Source of the DNA: Bordetella parapertussis
GTDB lineage: Bacteria > Pseudomonadota > Gammaproteobacteria > Burkholderiales > Burkholderiaceae_E
Direction of reading: 5' to 3'
Assembly: GCA_945883285.1 (NCBI GenBank)
Contig: CAMCXH010000010.1
Coordinates: 1 to 35,629, forward strand
Length of the DNA: 35,629 nt
The first letter of the stretch is position 1, and each line of letters opens with the position of its first letter. The notes beneath the pieces are model-generated. The model made no database searches. It worked only from the letters and a program-made list of their open reading frames with translations, and was not told the origin of the DNA. A program made the position numbers and the translations under genes. This document shows positions 8,265 to 17,300 of this stretch, in pieces.

Positions 8265-9530
8265 ATGTCCTACCGCATCCCGGCTCGTTCCATTGCGTCG
8301 CTTCTTGCGCTCACGCTTGCTCTGACGATCCCGATGGCGCCGGCCGGGGCAGCCGGCAAGATCGGTTCGAGCAGCAAGGCCGGGGCAGCCGCCAGCTCGA
8401 CAAAACCTGCGCCCCCCGGCGTCCCCGCGAGTCAGGGGCTCGGCGCACAGGGCGCCCCGCAGATCGCCGCACGCTCATGGCTGCTCATGGACCTCACCAC
8501 CGGCCAGCTGCTCGCCGCAAGCGATCCCGACATGCGGGTCGAGCCGGCGTCGCTCACCAAGCTGATGACCGCCTATCTCGTCTTCAATGCGGTCCAGGAC
8601 AAGAAGCTCGCCCTCGACACCCGCCCGCCGGTCTCGGCCTATGCCTACAAGGCGATCGGCTCACGGATGTTCGTCGAGCCGGCCAGCCCGGCCACCGTCG
8701 ACGAACTGCTTCACGGCCTGATCATCCAGTCGGGCAACGATGCGGCGATCATCCTGGCCGAGACGCTCGGCGGCAGCGAAGAGGGCTTCGTCAAGCAGAT
8801 GAATGCGCAGGCCCAGAACATGGGGCTCAAGAACACGCGCTTTACCAATGCCTCGGGTCTGCCCGATGCGCAGCACTATTCCACCGCGCGCGATCTGGCG
8901 AGCCTGAGCGCCCGGCTGATTCAGGATCATCCCGATTTCTACAAGCTCTACGCCCAGCGCGATTACACCTTCAACGGCATCAAGCAGCCCAACCGCAATC
9001 GCCTGCTGTTCATCGACCCGTCGGTCGATGGCGTGAAAACCGGCCATACCGATGCAGCAGGCTTTTGCCTGATCGCGTCGAGCCGCCGCGACCAGCCGGG
9101 GCTGGGCGTCTCGCGACGGCTTCTGTCGGTGGTGCTGGGCACCGCCTCCGAGTCGGCCCGGGCAATCGAATCGCAAAAGCTGCTCAACTACGGCTTTTCG
9201 GCCTTCGAGCTGGTCGAACTCTTTCCCAAGGGCAAGCCGCTTGGTGCCTACCGGGTCTGGAAGGGCGCGGTACCGGAGGTCAAGGCCGGATTCAACGGCA
9301 GCATCCTGGTCACCGTGCTGCGCGGCCAGGCTGATCGCGCCAAGGCCGACATCGAACGCACCGAGCCGCTGATTGCACCGATCGCCAAGGGCCAGCGCCT
9401 GGGCACGCTGCATGTCAAGCTCGACGACAAGCCGGTCGCCGACTACCCGCTGATCGCGCTCGACGCGGTCGAGCAGGCCGGCTTCCTGGGCCGCAGCTGG
9501 GACACCCTTCAACTCTGGTTCAAACGATGA
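8265..9530 (+). CDS. dacC: D-alanyl-D-alanine carboxypeptidase (PBP5/6 family)
   Basis: A 421-residue periplasmic enzyme that removes the terminal D-Ala from peptidoglycan pentapeptides. The three active-site motifs are present: SLTK with Ser96 and Lys99, SGN at 156-158 and KTG at 258-260. An N-terminal signal peptide ends near 'APAGAAG', followed by an Ala/Ser/Pro-rich linker. The C-terminal PBP5_C domain ends in a short amphipathic helix ('RSWDTLQLWFKR') suited to inner-membrane anchoring. The stop overlaps the next ATG (ATGA), coupling it to the D-amino-acid transaminase. Paralogues are common, so the exact symbol (dacA or dacC) is uncertain. Confidence 0.95.
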   Translation: MSYRIPARSIASLLALTLALTIPMAPAGAAGKIGSSSKAGAAASSTKPAPPGVPASQGLGAQGAPQIAARSWLLMDLTTGQLLAASDPDMRVEPASLTKLMTAYLVFNAVQDKKLALDTRPPVSAYAYKAIGSRMFVEPASPATVDELLHGLIIQSGNDAAIILAETLGGSEEGFVKQMNAQAQNMGLKNTRFTNASGLPDAQHYSTARDLASLSARLIQDHPDFYKLYAQRDYTFNGIKQPNRNRLLFIDPSVDGVKTGHTDAAGFCLIASSRRDQPGLGVSRRLLSVVLGTASESARAIESQKLLNYGFSAFELVELFPKGKPLGAYRVWKGAVPEVKAGFNGSILVTVLRGQADRAKADIERTEPLIAPIAKGQRLGTLHVKLDDKPVADYPLIALDAVEQAGFLGRSWDTLQLWFKR

Positions 9531-10405
9531 ACGACCTGCAGACCGTCTATCTCAATGGCGACTTCATGCCGATCGAAGAAGCCCGGGTACCGGTGCTCGA
9601 TCGCGGCTTCATCTTTGGCGACGGCGTCTATGAAGTGGTGCCGGTCTACCGCCGCCAGCCGTTTCGATGGTCTCAGCACTACACGCGCCTTGAGCGCAGC
9701 CTGGGTCGGCTGCGCATCGACAATCCTTTTGACGCCGACGGCTGGCGGGGTCTGGTCGATGCGCTGATCGCCCGCCATCCCTGGGACGATCAGTTCATCT
9801 ACCTGCAGGTCACCCGCGGCGTCGCAAAGCGCGACCATGCCTTTCCGAAGGGTGTCACGCCAACGGTCTTCGGGATGAGCAGTGCGCTGCCGCTGGTACC
9901 CGCGGAGCAGCTTGCCCGCGGCGTGAGCGTGGTGTCGCTGCCCGATGAGCGCTGGCTCAACTGCGACATCAAATCCACCTCGCTGCTGGGCAATGTGCTG
10001 GCGCGACAAAGTGCGATCGATGCCGGCGCCGCTGAGTGTGTGATGTACCGCGACGGATTCCTCACCGAGGGGTCGTCGAGCAATATCTGGGTGGTTCGCG
10101 ACGGTCGGGTACTGGCGCCGCCTCGTGACAGGCTGATCCTCGAAGGCATCCGCTACGGGCTGCTGCATGAGCTGTGCGAGTCGCAGGGCTTGCCGTTCGA
10201 GATGTGCCCGATTTCGCGTGCCGAAGTCGAGTCGGCCGACGAACTGATGCTCAGTTCGGCCACCAAGGAGGTGCTGCCGATCACCCGCCTCGACGGCCGC
10301 CCGGTCGGCAGCGGCGAGCCCGGGCCGGTCTTTGCCCGGCTGCACGCCGCCTATCAGCAGGCCAAGGCCAGTTCGGCCAGCACCGACCCCGGGGCCTCGC
10401 GATGA
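9527..10405 (+). CDS. dat: D-amino-acid transaminase (class IV PLP aminotransferase)
   Basis: A 292-residue fold-type IV PLP enzyme. The N-terminus 'VYLNGDFMPIEEARVPVLDR' is diagnostic for the family, the PLP lysine is Lys149 in 'NCDIKSTSLLGNVLA', and the 'GSSSNIW' phosphate-binding segment follows. D-alanine transaminase is the best call because of the CDIKS context and because it is translationally coupled to a D,D-carboxypeptidase: D-Ala released by DacC could be recycled to pyruvate or D-Glu. Branched-chain transaminase or aminodeoxychorismate lyase are less likely. It overlaps both neighbours by four bases. Confidence 0.9.
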   Translation: MNDLQTVYLNGDFMPIEEARVPVLDRGFIFGDGVYEVVPVYRRQPFRWSQHYTRLERSLGRLRIDNPFDADGWRGLVDALIARHPWDDQFIYLQVTRGVAKRDHAFPKGVTPTVFGMSSALPLVPAEQLARGVSVVSLPDERWLNCDIKSTSLLGNVLARQSAIDAGAAECVMYRDGFLTEGSSSNIWVVRDGRVLAPPRDRLILEGIRYGLLHELCESQGLPFEMCPISRAEVESADELMLSSATKEVLPITRLDGRPVGSGEPGPVFARLHAAYQQAKASSASTDPGASR

Positions 10406-10707
10406 CGTCTGCCGATGCGCCGGCACCCGCCGATGGCCCGGTCGACCGACTCTCGCAGCTGCTGCAGTTTCCGGTCGACTTCCCGATCAAGATCATGGGC
10501 GCCCGGGTCGATGAGTTTGCCAACGAGATCGCGGCGGTCATCACCCGCCATGCGCCCGATTTCGATGTCGCGACCCTCGAATTGCGCAGCTCGAGCAAAG
10601 GCAACTACCTCGGGCTGACTGCCACCATCCGCGCCACCTCACGCGATCAGCTCGATGCGATCTATCGCGAGCTGACCTCGCATCCGCTGGTCAAGGTCGT
10701 CCTGTAG
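10402..10707 (+). CDS. ybeD: YbeD-like (DUF493) protein
   Basis: A 101-residue small soluble protein starting at the ATG that overlaps the dat stop (ATGA). Conserved YbeD features are visible: 'LLQFPVDFPIKIMG' near the start and 'SSKGNYLGLTATI' in the middle, ending with 'HPLVKVVL'. The family has an ACT-like fold and is nearly always next to lipB, as here. A regulatory or partner role in lipoate metabolism is suspected for the family but not demonstrated by this sequence. Confidence 0.92.
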   Translation: MTSADAPAPADGPVDRLSQLLQFPVDFPIKIMGARVDEFANEIAAVITRHAPDFDVATLELRSSSKGNYLGLTATIRATSRDQLDAIYRELTSHPLVKVVL

Positions 10708-10728
10708 GCAGGCGAGCCAGCTTTTTCA

Positions 10729-11367
10729 TTGCCAGCGACCGTGATCCTCATTCGCCCCTTGCGTGCAGCGCCCTATCTGCCGACGCTCGAGGCGATGCGC
10801 GCCTTTACCGCTACCCGCGATGATCAGACCCCCGACGAGATCTGGCTGATCGAGCATCCGCCGGTTTTCACACAAGGGCTCTCCGGAAAACCGGAGCATG
10901 TGCTTACTACCACCGAGATTCCCGTCATTCAGACCGAGCGCGGCGGGCAGGTCACTTATCACGGCCCGGGGCAGGTGGTCGCCTACACCCTGATCGATCT
11001 GCACAGGCGCGCGTTCGGTGTACGCGATCTGGTCTGCCGGCTCGAAGCCGCCGCGATCGATGTGTGTGCGGCGCACGGCGTGCGCGTCATGCGCAAACCC
11101 GGCGCTCCGGGGCTTTACCTGAGTACACCCGAGCCCGGCGCCAAGATCGCCTCGCTCGGCCTGAAGGTCAGCCGAGGCTGCAGCTTTCATGGCATCGCCC
11201 TGAACGTCGACATGGATCTGCGTCCATTTGAGTCGATCAACCCCTGCGGGTATGCTGGTCTGGCGGTGACCGATCTGGCGCATGCCGGCCCGGCACGCCA
11301 TCCCGATCTCGCCCTCGTCGCCCATGATCTGGGCGCAGCCCTGTCCGATCACCTCCAGCGCTCATGA
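10729..11367 (+). CDS. lipB: Octanoyl-[acyl carrier protein]:protein N-octanoyltransferase (LipB)
   Basis: LipB moves the octanoyl group from acyl carrier protein to lipoyl domains, the first step of endogenous lipoate synthesis. Motifs seen are [12 protein letters not shown] at residues 71-82, the catalytic lysine in '[10 protein letters not shown]' (Lys139) and the catalytic cysteine in 'NPCGY' (Cys173). Length is normal at 212 residues. The start is not certain: a TTG at 10729 is used here, and a GTG at 10741 in the same frame would shorten it by four residues. The stop overlaps the lipA start. Confidence 0.95.
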   Translation: MPATVILIRPLRAAPYLPTLEAMRAFTATRDDQTPDEIWLIEHPPVFTQGLSGKPEHVLTTTEIPVIQTERGGQVTYHGPGQVVAYTLIDLHRRAFGVRDLVCRLEAAAIDVCAAHGVRVMRKPGAPGLYLSTPEPGAKIASLGLKVSRGCSFHGIALNVDMDLRPFESINPCGYAGLAVTDLAHAGPARHPDLALVAHDLGAALSDHLQRS

Positions 11368-12383
11368 CCGATCCTGCCGAACCCGTCAGCCCTGCCGCCC
11401 CTGTCACCGCCGCGCCTGCCTACGACCCGTCAGCCAAGCACAAGGGCGCCGGCAAGACCGCCCGCATCCCGATCAAGGTGGTGCCGGCCGAGGAGGTGCT
11501 GCGAAAGCCGCCCTGGATCAGAGTACGAGCCGCCACGTCCACCAGCCGCTTCACCGAGATCAAGCAGATCCTGCGCGAGCATCGGCTGCACACCGTCTGC
11601 GAAGAAGCCTCCTGCCCCAACATCGGCGAGTGCTTCGGCAATGGCACCGCCACCTTCATGATCATGGGCGACAAGTGCACGCGGCGCTGCCCCTTCTGCG
11701 ATGTCGGCCACGGCCGTCCCGACCCGCTCGATGCCGAGGAGCCCGACAATCTCGCCCGCACGATTGCCGCACTGCGCCTGTCGTATGTGGTCATCACCTC
11801 GGTCGATCGCGACGATCTTCGCGATGGCGGCGCGCAGCATTTCGTCGACTGTATCCGGCAGGTGCGGGCGCAGTCGCCGTCCACCCGGATCGAGGTGCTG
11901 GTGCCCGACTTTCGCGGCCGACTCGACCGGGCGCTGGCCATCCTCGAGGCAGCCCCCCCCGACGTCATGAATCACAACCTCGAGACCGTGCCGAGGCTGT
12001 ACAAAGAAGCGCGCCCCGGCTCCGATTACGCCCACTCGCTCAGGCTGCTGGCCGACTTCAAACAGCGCGTGCCGGGCGTGCCGACCAAGTCGGGACTGAT
12101 GGTCGGGCTGGGCGAAACCGACGACGAGATCGTGCAGACCATGCGCGACATGCGGGCCCACGACATCGACATGATTACCATCGGCCAGTACCTCGCGCCG
12201 ACCTCGCATCACCTTCCGGTGCGCCGCTATGTGCATCCGGATGTCTTCAGCCAGTTCGAAGCCACAGCGAAAGCCTTGGGGTTCACTCACGCCGCGGTGG
12301 GCGCCATGGTCCGGTCTTCCTACCATGCCGATCAGCAGGCCCATGCAGCCGGCGTCGGCAGTGCGCACTTGAGTGCTGGTTGA
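11364..12383 (+). CDS. lipA: Lipoyl synthase (LipA), radical SAM enzyme
   Basis: A 339-residue radical SAM protein that inserts two sulfurs into the octanoyl group delivered by LipB. The auxiliary cluster cysteines are C79, C84 and C90 ('[12 protein letters not shown]') and the radical SAM cysteines are C105, C109 and C112 ('CTRRCPFC'). The C-terminal '[11 protein letters not shown]' segment carries the conserved R-S-S-Y block. The N-terminus has a short Ala/Pro-rich extension. Its ATGA overlap with lipB indicates coupled translation. It ends the housekeeping run; what follows looks accessory. Confidence 0.97.
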   Translation: MTDPAEPVSPAAPVTAAPAYDPSAKHKGAGKTARIPIKVVPAEEVLRKPPWIRVRAATSTSRFTEIKQILREHRLHTVCEEASCPNIGECFGNGTATFMIMGDKCTRRCPFCDVGHGRPDPLDAEEPDNLARTIAALRLSYVVITSVDRDDLRDGGAQHFVDCIRQVRAQSPSTRIEVLVPDFRGRLDRALAILEAAPPDVMNHNLETVPRLYKEARPGSDYAHSLRLLADFKQRVPGVPTKSGLMVGLGETDDEIVQTMRDMRAHDIDMITIGQYLAPTSHHLPVRRYVHPDVFSQFEATAKALGFTHAAVGAMVRSSYHADQQAHAAGVGSAHLSAG

Positions 12384-12493
12384 ACAAACGCCAATGGTGA
12401 ATAAGTTACGAGTCTGAAGGGGTAATTCACTACTTTCTGCTGCGCGCGATCAATACGCTTTGCCAATCGGTCGTTTGACTTTGCGAGGCGAAA
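12384..12493 (+). promoter_or_regulatory. AT-richer leader of the LuxR-type gene with an inverted repeat
   Basis: This 110-base spacer is visibly richer in A+T than its surroundings. It contains GTGAAT at 12397-12402 and its reverse complement ATTCAC at 12425-12430, centres 28 bases apart. This could be an operator, for example for autoregulation. GAGG at 12485-12488 is the likely ribosome-binding site. No convincing -35/-10 pair was found. Confidence 0.35.
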
Positions 12494-13177
12494 ATGGGCG
12501 TGGCTGAATTCGGCATTGATTCACTGGGCATCGATATTCCCGCCTTGGATGACGATTCCCCTGAGCGCGCAATGCTGCTCTCGGTCATCGACGAATTCGA
12601 CTACGGCGTCATTCTGCTCACCAGTCAGGGCGACCTGGTTGTGGCGAACGACATGGCCCGTTGGCATCTGGCGCAGGCATCCGTCTTCCTGCTGCGCAAT
12701 GGCCGTCCTGTCCCGGCCGAACCCCGAGACGAACGCCGCTGGCGTGCGATGTTGATGCTCACGACGAAAGACGGTCGAAGCCTGGATTTTTTTGGCATCG
12801 CACCGTCCATCCTGACAGTCGCGGTCTCGCCAGTCGGGTATCGCGCACGCGCGGGAATGGTTGCGAACGTGCTCGTCACCTTCGGCAAGCAATCGGTCTG
12901 TCAGCAAATCAGCCTGACCGCTTTTGCCCAATCTCGCGGCCTGACGTCCACCGAAGCGCGCGTTCTGGAGTCGCTCGCCCAAGGCTACACCCCTCAGCAG
13001 ACCGCAACAGAACACGGGGTCGCCATTTCAACGATTCGCACCCATGTCCGGCAAGTCCTGTCCAAGACCGGTTGCAGCTGTCTGCGCGACTTGCTCAGTC
13101 AGGTTTCTCGCCTGCCACCGATCCGATCGAAGATCAGGTCTGCGCAACAGCACGGCGACCGTCACGCCAGCCGCTGA
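12494..13177 (+). CDS. LuxR-type HTH transcriptional regulator with PAS-like N-terminal region
   Basis: A 227-residue regulator. The C-terminal part (about residues 148-205) is a LuxR/GerE helix-turn-helix, with 'LTSTEARVLESLAQGYTPQQ' followed by 'VAISTIRTHVRQVLSKTG'. Residues ~30-130 look PAS-like, beginning 'VIDEFDYGVILLTSQGDLVV', so a small-molecule or redox signal may be sensed. There is no receiver domain and no autoinducer-binding signature. It stands alone after lipA with its own leader, and a Crp-type regulator and the large enzyme gene follow on the same strand. Targets are unknown; control of the large enzyme gene is a reasonable guess. Confidence 0.88.
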   Translation: MGVAEFGIDSLGIDIPALDDDSPERAMLLSVIDEFDYGVILLTSQGDLVVANDMARWHLAQASVFLLRNGRPVPAEPRDERRWRAMLMLTTKDGRSLDFFGIAPSILTVAVSPVGYRARAGMVANVLVTFGKQSVCQQISLTAFAQSRGLTSTEARVLESLAQGYTPQQTATEHGVAISTIRTHVRQVLSKTGCSCLRDLLSQVSRLPPIRSKIRSAQQHGDRHASR

Positions 13178-13216
13178 TCCGGATCGATCTGCAGACACCG
13201 CCCCAATCACGCACGC

Positions 13217-13296
13217 TGCACACCTGAGGGACGCCATCGGATCCCGGTTCGCGTGAATCGGGCGCAAACCTTCGACCGACCGCCTTTGCACACCTG
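13217..13296 (+). promoter_or_regulatory. Two identical TGCACACCTG copies exactly 70 bp apart, upstream of the Crp-like gene
   Basis: TGCACACCTG occurs at 13217-13226 and again at 13287-13296. The spacing is close to seven helical turns, which would put both on the same DNA face. They lie in the 230-base gap before the Crp-type regulator. The CACACCTG core recurs upstream of the large enzyme gene and of the cyclase gene. Binding sites for a dimeric regulator are plausible; the bound protein is unknown. Confidence 0.4.
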
Positions 13297-13407
13297 CGAG
13301 GTCAGTCCATCTGCGCCCGTCATAACCGCCAGCCATTGCTCGCGTGTAACATCCTTGAGGCGATACTTGCCAAGGCAACAACTGGCAGGACCGCGCCACA
13401 AAACACG

Positions 13408-14037
13408 ATGACAGACGAGCGATTTCCCGACAACGCCATTGGGCGACTTGCGCAAAGAGGCGTGACCCGTCGATTCGCACGGGGAGTGATTCTGATCCAG
13501 GAGGGGGACGAGGGGGACTCGCTCTATATCGTCCTGAGCGGGCAGGTCAAGGTATTCGTCCAGGGTGACGACGGCCGTGAGTTCGTCCTGGGGCTCTTCG
13601 ACGCCGGCGACTATGTCGGTGAAATGTCTCTCGACGGCGGGCCGCGGTCAGCTTCGGTCATGACCACCCAAACCACCAGATGCTCGGTGGTGTCGCGGGC
13701 AGCCTTGACAGACTTTCTGAAGGACCACCCCGAATTTGCCTTCGACCTGCTCAGTCGGGTCATTCGAAGAGCGAGGCTTGCCACCGAGTCAGTTCGAGGA
13801 CTGGCGTTAATGAACGTCTACAGCCGAATTGCTCAATTGCTGCAGTCTCAACCCAAGGCCAGCGGGAGCCTTGGAGGCCACGGAATCCAGCGCCTGTCCC
13901 ATCAGGAAATTGCCAACCGTGTCGGATGCTCGCGAGAAATGGTCAGCCGAATCATGAAAGACCTGGCAACGGGCGGGTATCTGTCGGTCGGCCAGGATGT
14001 GATTACCCTGATCAAACCCCTTCCAGCGGCCTGGTAG
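13408..14037 (+). CDS. Crp/Fnr-family transcriptional regulator, CRP-like
   Basis: A 209-residue protein with a cyclic-nucleotide-binding domain and a C-terminal HTH. The phosphate-binding cassette keeps Gly71-Glu72 and Arg80-Ser81-Ala82, the residues that bind cAMP in E. coli CRP, and it lacks the N-terminal cysteine cluster of FNR. The HTH (about 164-187) reads 'LSHQEIANRVGCSREMVSRI', very close to CRP including the Arg/Glu recognition positions, so a TGTGA-like half-site is expected. The start is placed at the ATG at 13408; the frame is open further upstream. It sits directly before the large multidomain gene, and a nucleotide cyclase is encoded nearby. Confidence 0.9.
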   Translation: MTDERFPDNAIGRLAQRGVTRRFARGVILIQEGDEGDSLYIVLSGQVKVFVQGDDGREFVLGLFDAGDYVGEMSLDGGPRSASVMTTQTTRCSVVSRAALTDFLKDHPEFAFDLLSRVIRRARLATESVRGLALMNVYSRIAQLLQSQPKASGSLGGHGIQRLSHQEIANRVGCSREMVSRIMKDLATGGYLSVGQDVITLIKPLPAAW

Positions 14038-14385
14038 CAACTCCGGCTGCGATCTGCGAGGTGACCAGCTGTGGACTCCGTTTCAGGGTCGCTCGTTCAT
14101 TCATTTCGCCGATCCGCTGAGCTTCAGGTGTGAGTCGCCCGAAATGCCGAGGTCCTGTGGCAGGCAACGCCTGAGCAGACCGTTTGTGTTGTGCTTGCTG
14201 CCTCGCTGCCCAGGCCTCATCACTTCTGATGATGATTTTGTGTTTGCCGGACACTAAGCTTGGCGGTTTGCTCGATTCGGGCGATTCGGTCGACCACGGC
14301 GAGATCTTTCGCGTCCAGAGACCCTCAGCCCCTCCCGGCCGAAAGCGTCCGGTGCGCCAGCAAAGACGAACCAAGGAGGAGCGCC
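14038..14385 (+). promoter_or_regulatory. 348-base leader of the large enzyme gene
   Basis: No gene is seen here. It holds a CAGGTGTGAG element at 14125-14134 (a TGTGA half-site inside the CACACCTG core shared with neighbouring leaders). It also holds a short hairpin, TCATCA-CTTC-TGATGA, at 14217-14232, and a 9-base tandem repeat, CGATTCGGG/CGATTCGGT, at 14273-14290. AAGGAGG at 14373-14379 is an excellent ribosome-binding site six bases before the ATG. No clear -35/-10 pair was recognised, consistent with activator-dependent transcription. Confidence 0.5.
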
Positions 14386-17300
14386 ATGCAACCGGAATTT
14401 GAAGTCAGAACACCCAGCCTTGCAGCGTCGACCGAGCTTTTGGTCATGGCGCCGATACGAGCCGGCTTCGTGCCTGGCCTGGACACCGTGACCTACAAAA
14501 GCCGGGTTCAGACGCTTCTCAGGCAGCTTCATGCTGGCCGGCAAGGGCTGCACGAATACCGACCGCTTCGTGCGGTCTCAGACGCGGTGGAGCGCGTCGG
14601 CGTCATCCGCTCGCTGCGGGTGGCCGTCGTCGAGGGCCGAAACGAAACAGATGACCGTATCCTGCTTTCGGTGCACTTCGACGGCTCCTACGAGGCATAC
14701 GCGAGGACAATCTGGCAGCGGGCCGCACGCCTGCTCGACCTGATCTTCTGCAACTCCGAGGCTTACGTCACCGGATGGGACCACTCGTTCGATGACTGGG
14801 CCTCCTGGATCCGCTCGGTGCAGGTGCCCACGCCGTTCTTTTATGCGTCGCCGGGCCTGACCTTCCAGGACCAGACCTACCTGCTGATGCACGAGCGCCG
14901 CGACCGGGGCGGCGCCGGCGACGAAACTGCCCGCACGCGCATCGCCGTGCCGACGGCCGAGGAGATCGCTTGGTCGATCCTCAGCCGGGAGCTAGACCCA
15001 ACCAAGCGCGACGATGAGCAGGACGCAGGGGGTTCGCTGGTCAGGACCGAGAAGTTCCGCCAGAACCTCGGTGCACTGGCGGCGCTTTATCGCCTGGCCG
15101 ATTGGTACCGCCCCGACACGCCTGACGGCGCCGTGCTGCGCAACGCCGCGCACGAATTGCTGCCGCAACTGGTCGACGCCTTCGACTGCGCAGGCCACAA
15201 CCGTACGCTGGCCGAGGCCGTGAAGATCGCTGCCGGGCGGCAGTTGGAAAGGCCGCTGGCCTGGTTCCGCACCGGGCTAGACGATGTGCCGCCCGCCCGA
15301 TGCGGCACTGAACTGCCAGAGCATTCGCCGCAGCCGCAGCCGGCCGATGATGTGCAGGGTGGCATCCTCGCACCGTTCGAAGGTGCGCCCGATGGTGCGA
15401 TGGTCCTGCTGGCCTTCGACGGCCCGGCCGCCGCTTTCGCGTTCCTGGATGGGTTCCAGACGACGACGCGGGACGGCAAAGACACACCCGCCGATGCGCA
15501 GCTCGTCAATCTCGCGCTCACGCTCGAGGGTCTGCGTACCTGCGGGCTGACGGCGGCACAGCTCGAGGCCTGGCCCCCGGAGTTCCGGCAAGGCATGGCG
15601 GCGCGAGCCGGGCTGCTGGGCGACGTGCGCTGGAACCACCCGCGCCGCTGGGTACTGCCGCGCCGCAATGGCGGGCTGCCGCCCAACCCGACGCGCAATG
15701 ACAGCGGCTTGGCACCCGTCCCGCTGGAGTCGGTCCATGCGATCGTTCAGTTCCGTCGGCGACCCGTGGCGGGTAAGCGTAGCGACGCCGTCGCGGCGAT
15801 CGCCGAGGCGATCGAGCAACTGCCGCGAAAATTCTCCGGCGTCACCCTGCTGTCGGTGCAGTGGCTCGCACGACAGTTTTATGGCAAGGACACGGTCGAT
15901 CACTTCGGCTACATGGATGGGCAATCGCAGCCGACTTATGACCGCCGTCCGGCCGATAGCCCGTATTCGAACCAGGTTCACCTGGGCGAGGTGCTGGTTG
16001 GCTACCCCAACGCCGCCGATCGCGAATGCGACCTGGCGGTCAACCGCGACCCGGAGCTCAGCAGCCTGCTTCGCAATGGCAGCTTCCTGGTCGTGCGCAA
16101 GCTGCGCCAGGACGTCGCAGGCTTCCACGACGCAGCGACGAAGGCGGCTGGGGCCACCGACATCGATGACGCCGGGATCCGTGCCCGGATGATGGGCCGT
16201 TGGCCGGCCGACGCCACTGCCCATCGGGGCGAGCCGCTGGCCGAGATGGGCAGTGGCGGCATCAACGACTTCGACTACCGCGGTGACGAGCACGGCGACA
16301 TCACGCCGCTGGCCGCGCACATCCGGCGCGCGAACCCCCGCAGCTCGACCCTGGACACCGAATTCCCGAAGCCCCCGCCCGGCGGGCGGCCGCCGCGGAT
16401 CGTGCGCCGCAGCCTGTCCTACGGGCCACCGGTGCCTGCGGACGGCAATCCCGACGATGTCGACCGGGGCCTTGTCTTCATGGCCTACAACGCCAGCATC
16501 GCCGAGCAGTTCGAGGTCATCCAGGGCTGGCTGGCCGGTGGCAACAGTTCGCGCGGCTACTCCGGCGCCGCCTGCCCCTTCCTCGGCGTGCCCGAGGCAG
16601 GGCGCGAGCGCAACTTCCGCTTCCTGAACGGTACAAGCACGGTCCATATGACGCTCGATGGCAGCGATGACCTGGGGGCCGAGCCCAAGCCGCTGGTCAG
16701 CCTGCAATGGGGTCTGTACGCCTTCGCACCCTCGCGCTCGGCGCAGGCACGCCTGGCCGAGATCGCGAAGGGAGCCGGCGCAACTGCCACGCTGCCCTGG
16801 TCGGTCGACCGTGGCCAGCAGCTGATCGATCGCTTGCGACGCAAGGAAGCCGATGCCGGCGCCGTCGCAGGCGCCGCGGCATGGAAGGCCGCGCTCGAAG
16901 ACCCCGAGCCAGTGGCCCGCTTCGACAGCGCGTCGATCTGGGCCGCGGTGCGGCAGCTGCACGGGGGCTTGCTGCGCATCCCCTACGGGGTCTTGGTGGC
17001 AACGCCCGAGCTGGTGGACGAGGTGCTAAGCGACGAGACCCGCTACACCGTTGCCGGCTACCGGCGGCGCCTGGTCGCCGCAGGCATGGGCCCGATCTTC
17101 CTCGGCCGCGACGCCGACGACCCGGAGTACGCGCGGCTGTCAGCGGCGTGCAACCAGGCCGTCGAAGACATCGGGATGGCACAGGCGTTCGCAGACGGAC
17201 GCAACGCGGCCCTGGCCTGGCTCGACAGCTGGCTCGGCTATGCCGAGGCGATCGCCCGGGACTACGGCGACCCCACCTGGGAAGCCTCGGTCGACCCTCG

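Noticed and set aside
15277-16962. A 561-codon minus-strand frame inside the fusion gene
   Set aside because: Antisense of the DyP domain whose haem motifs are clear on the plus strand.
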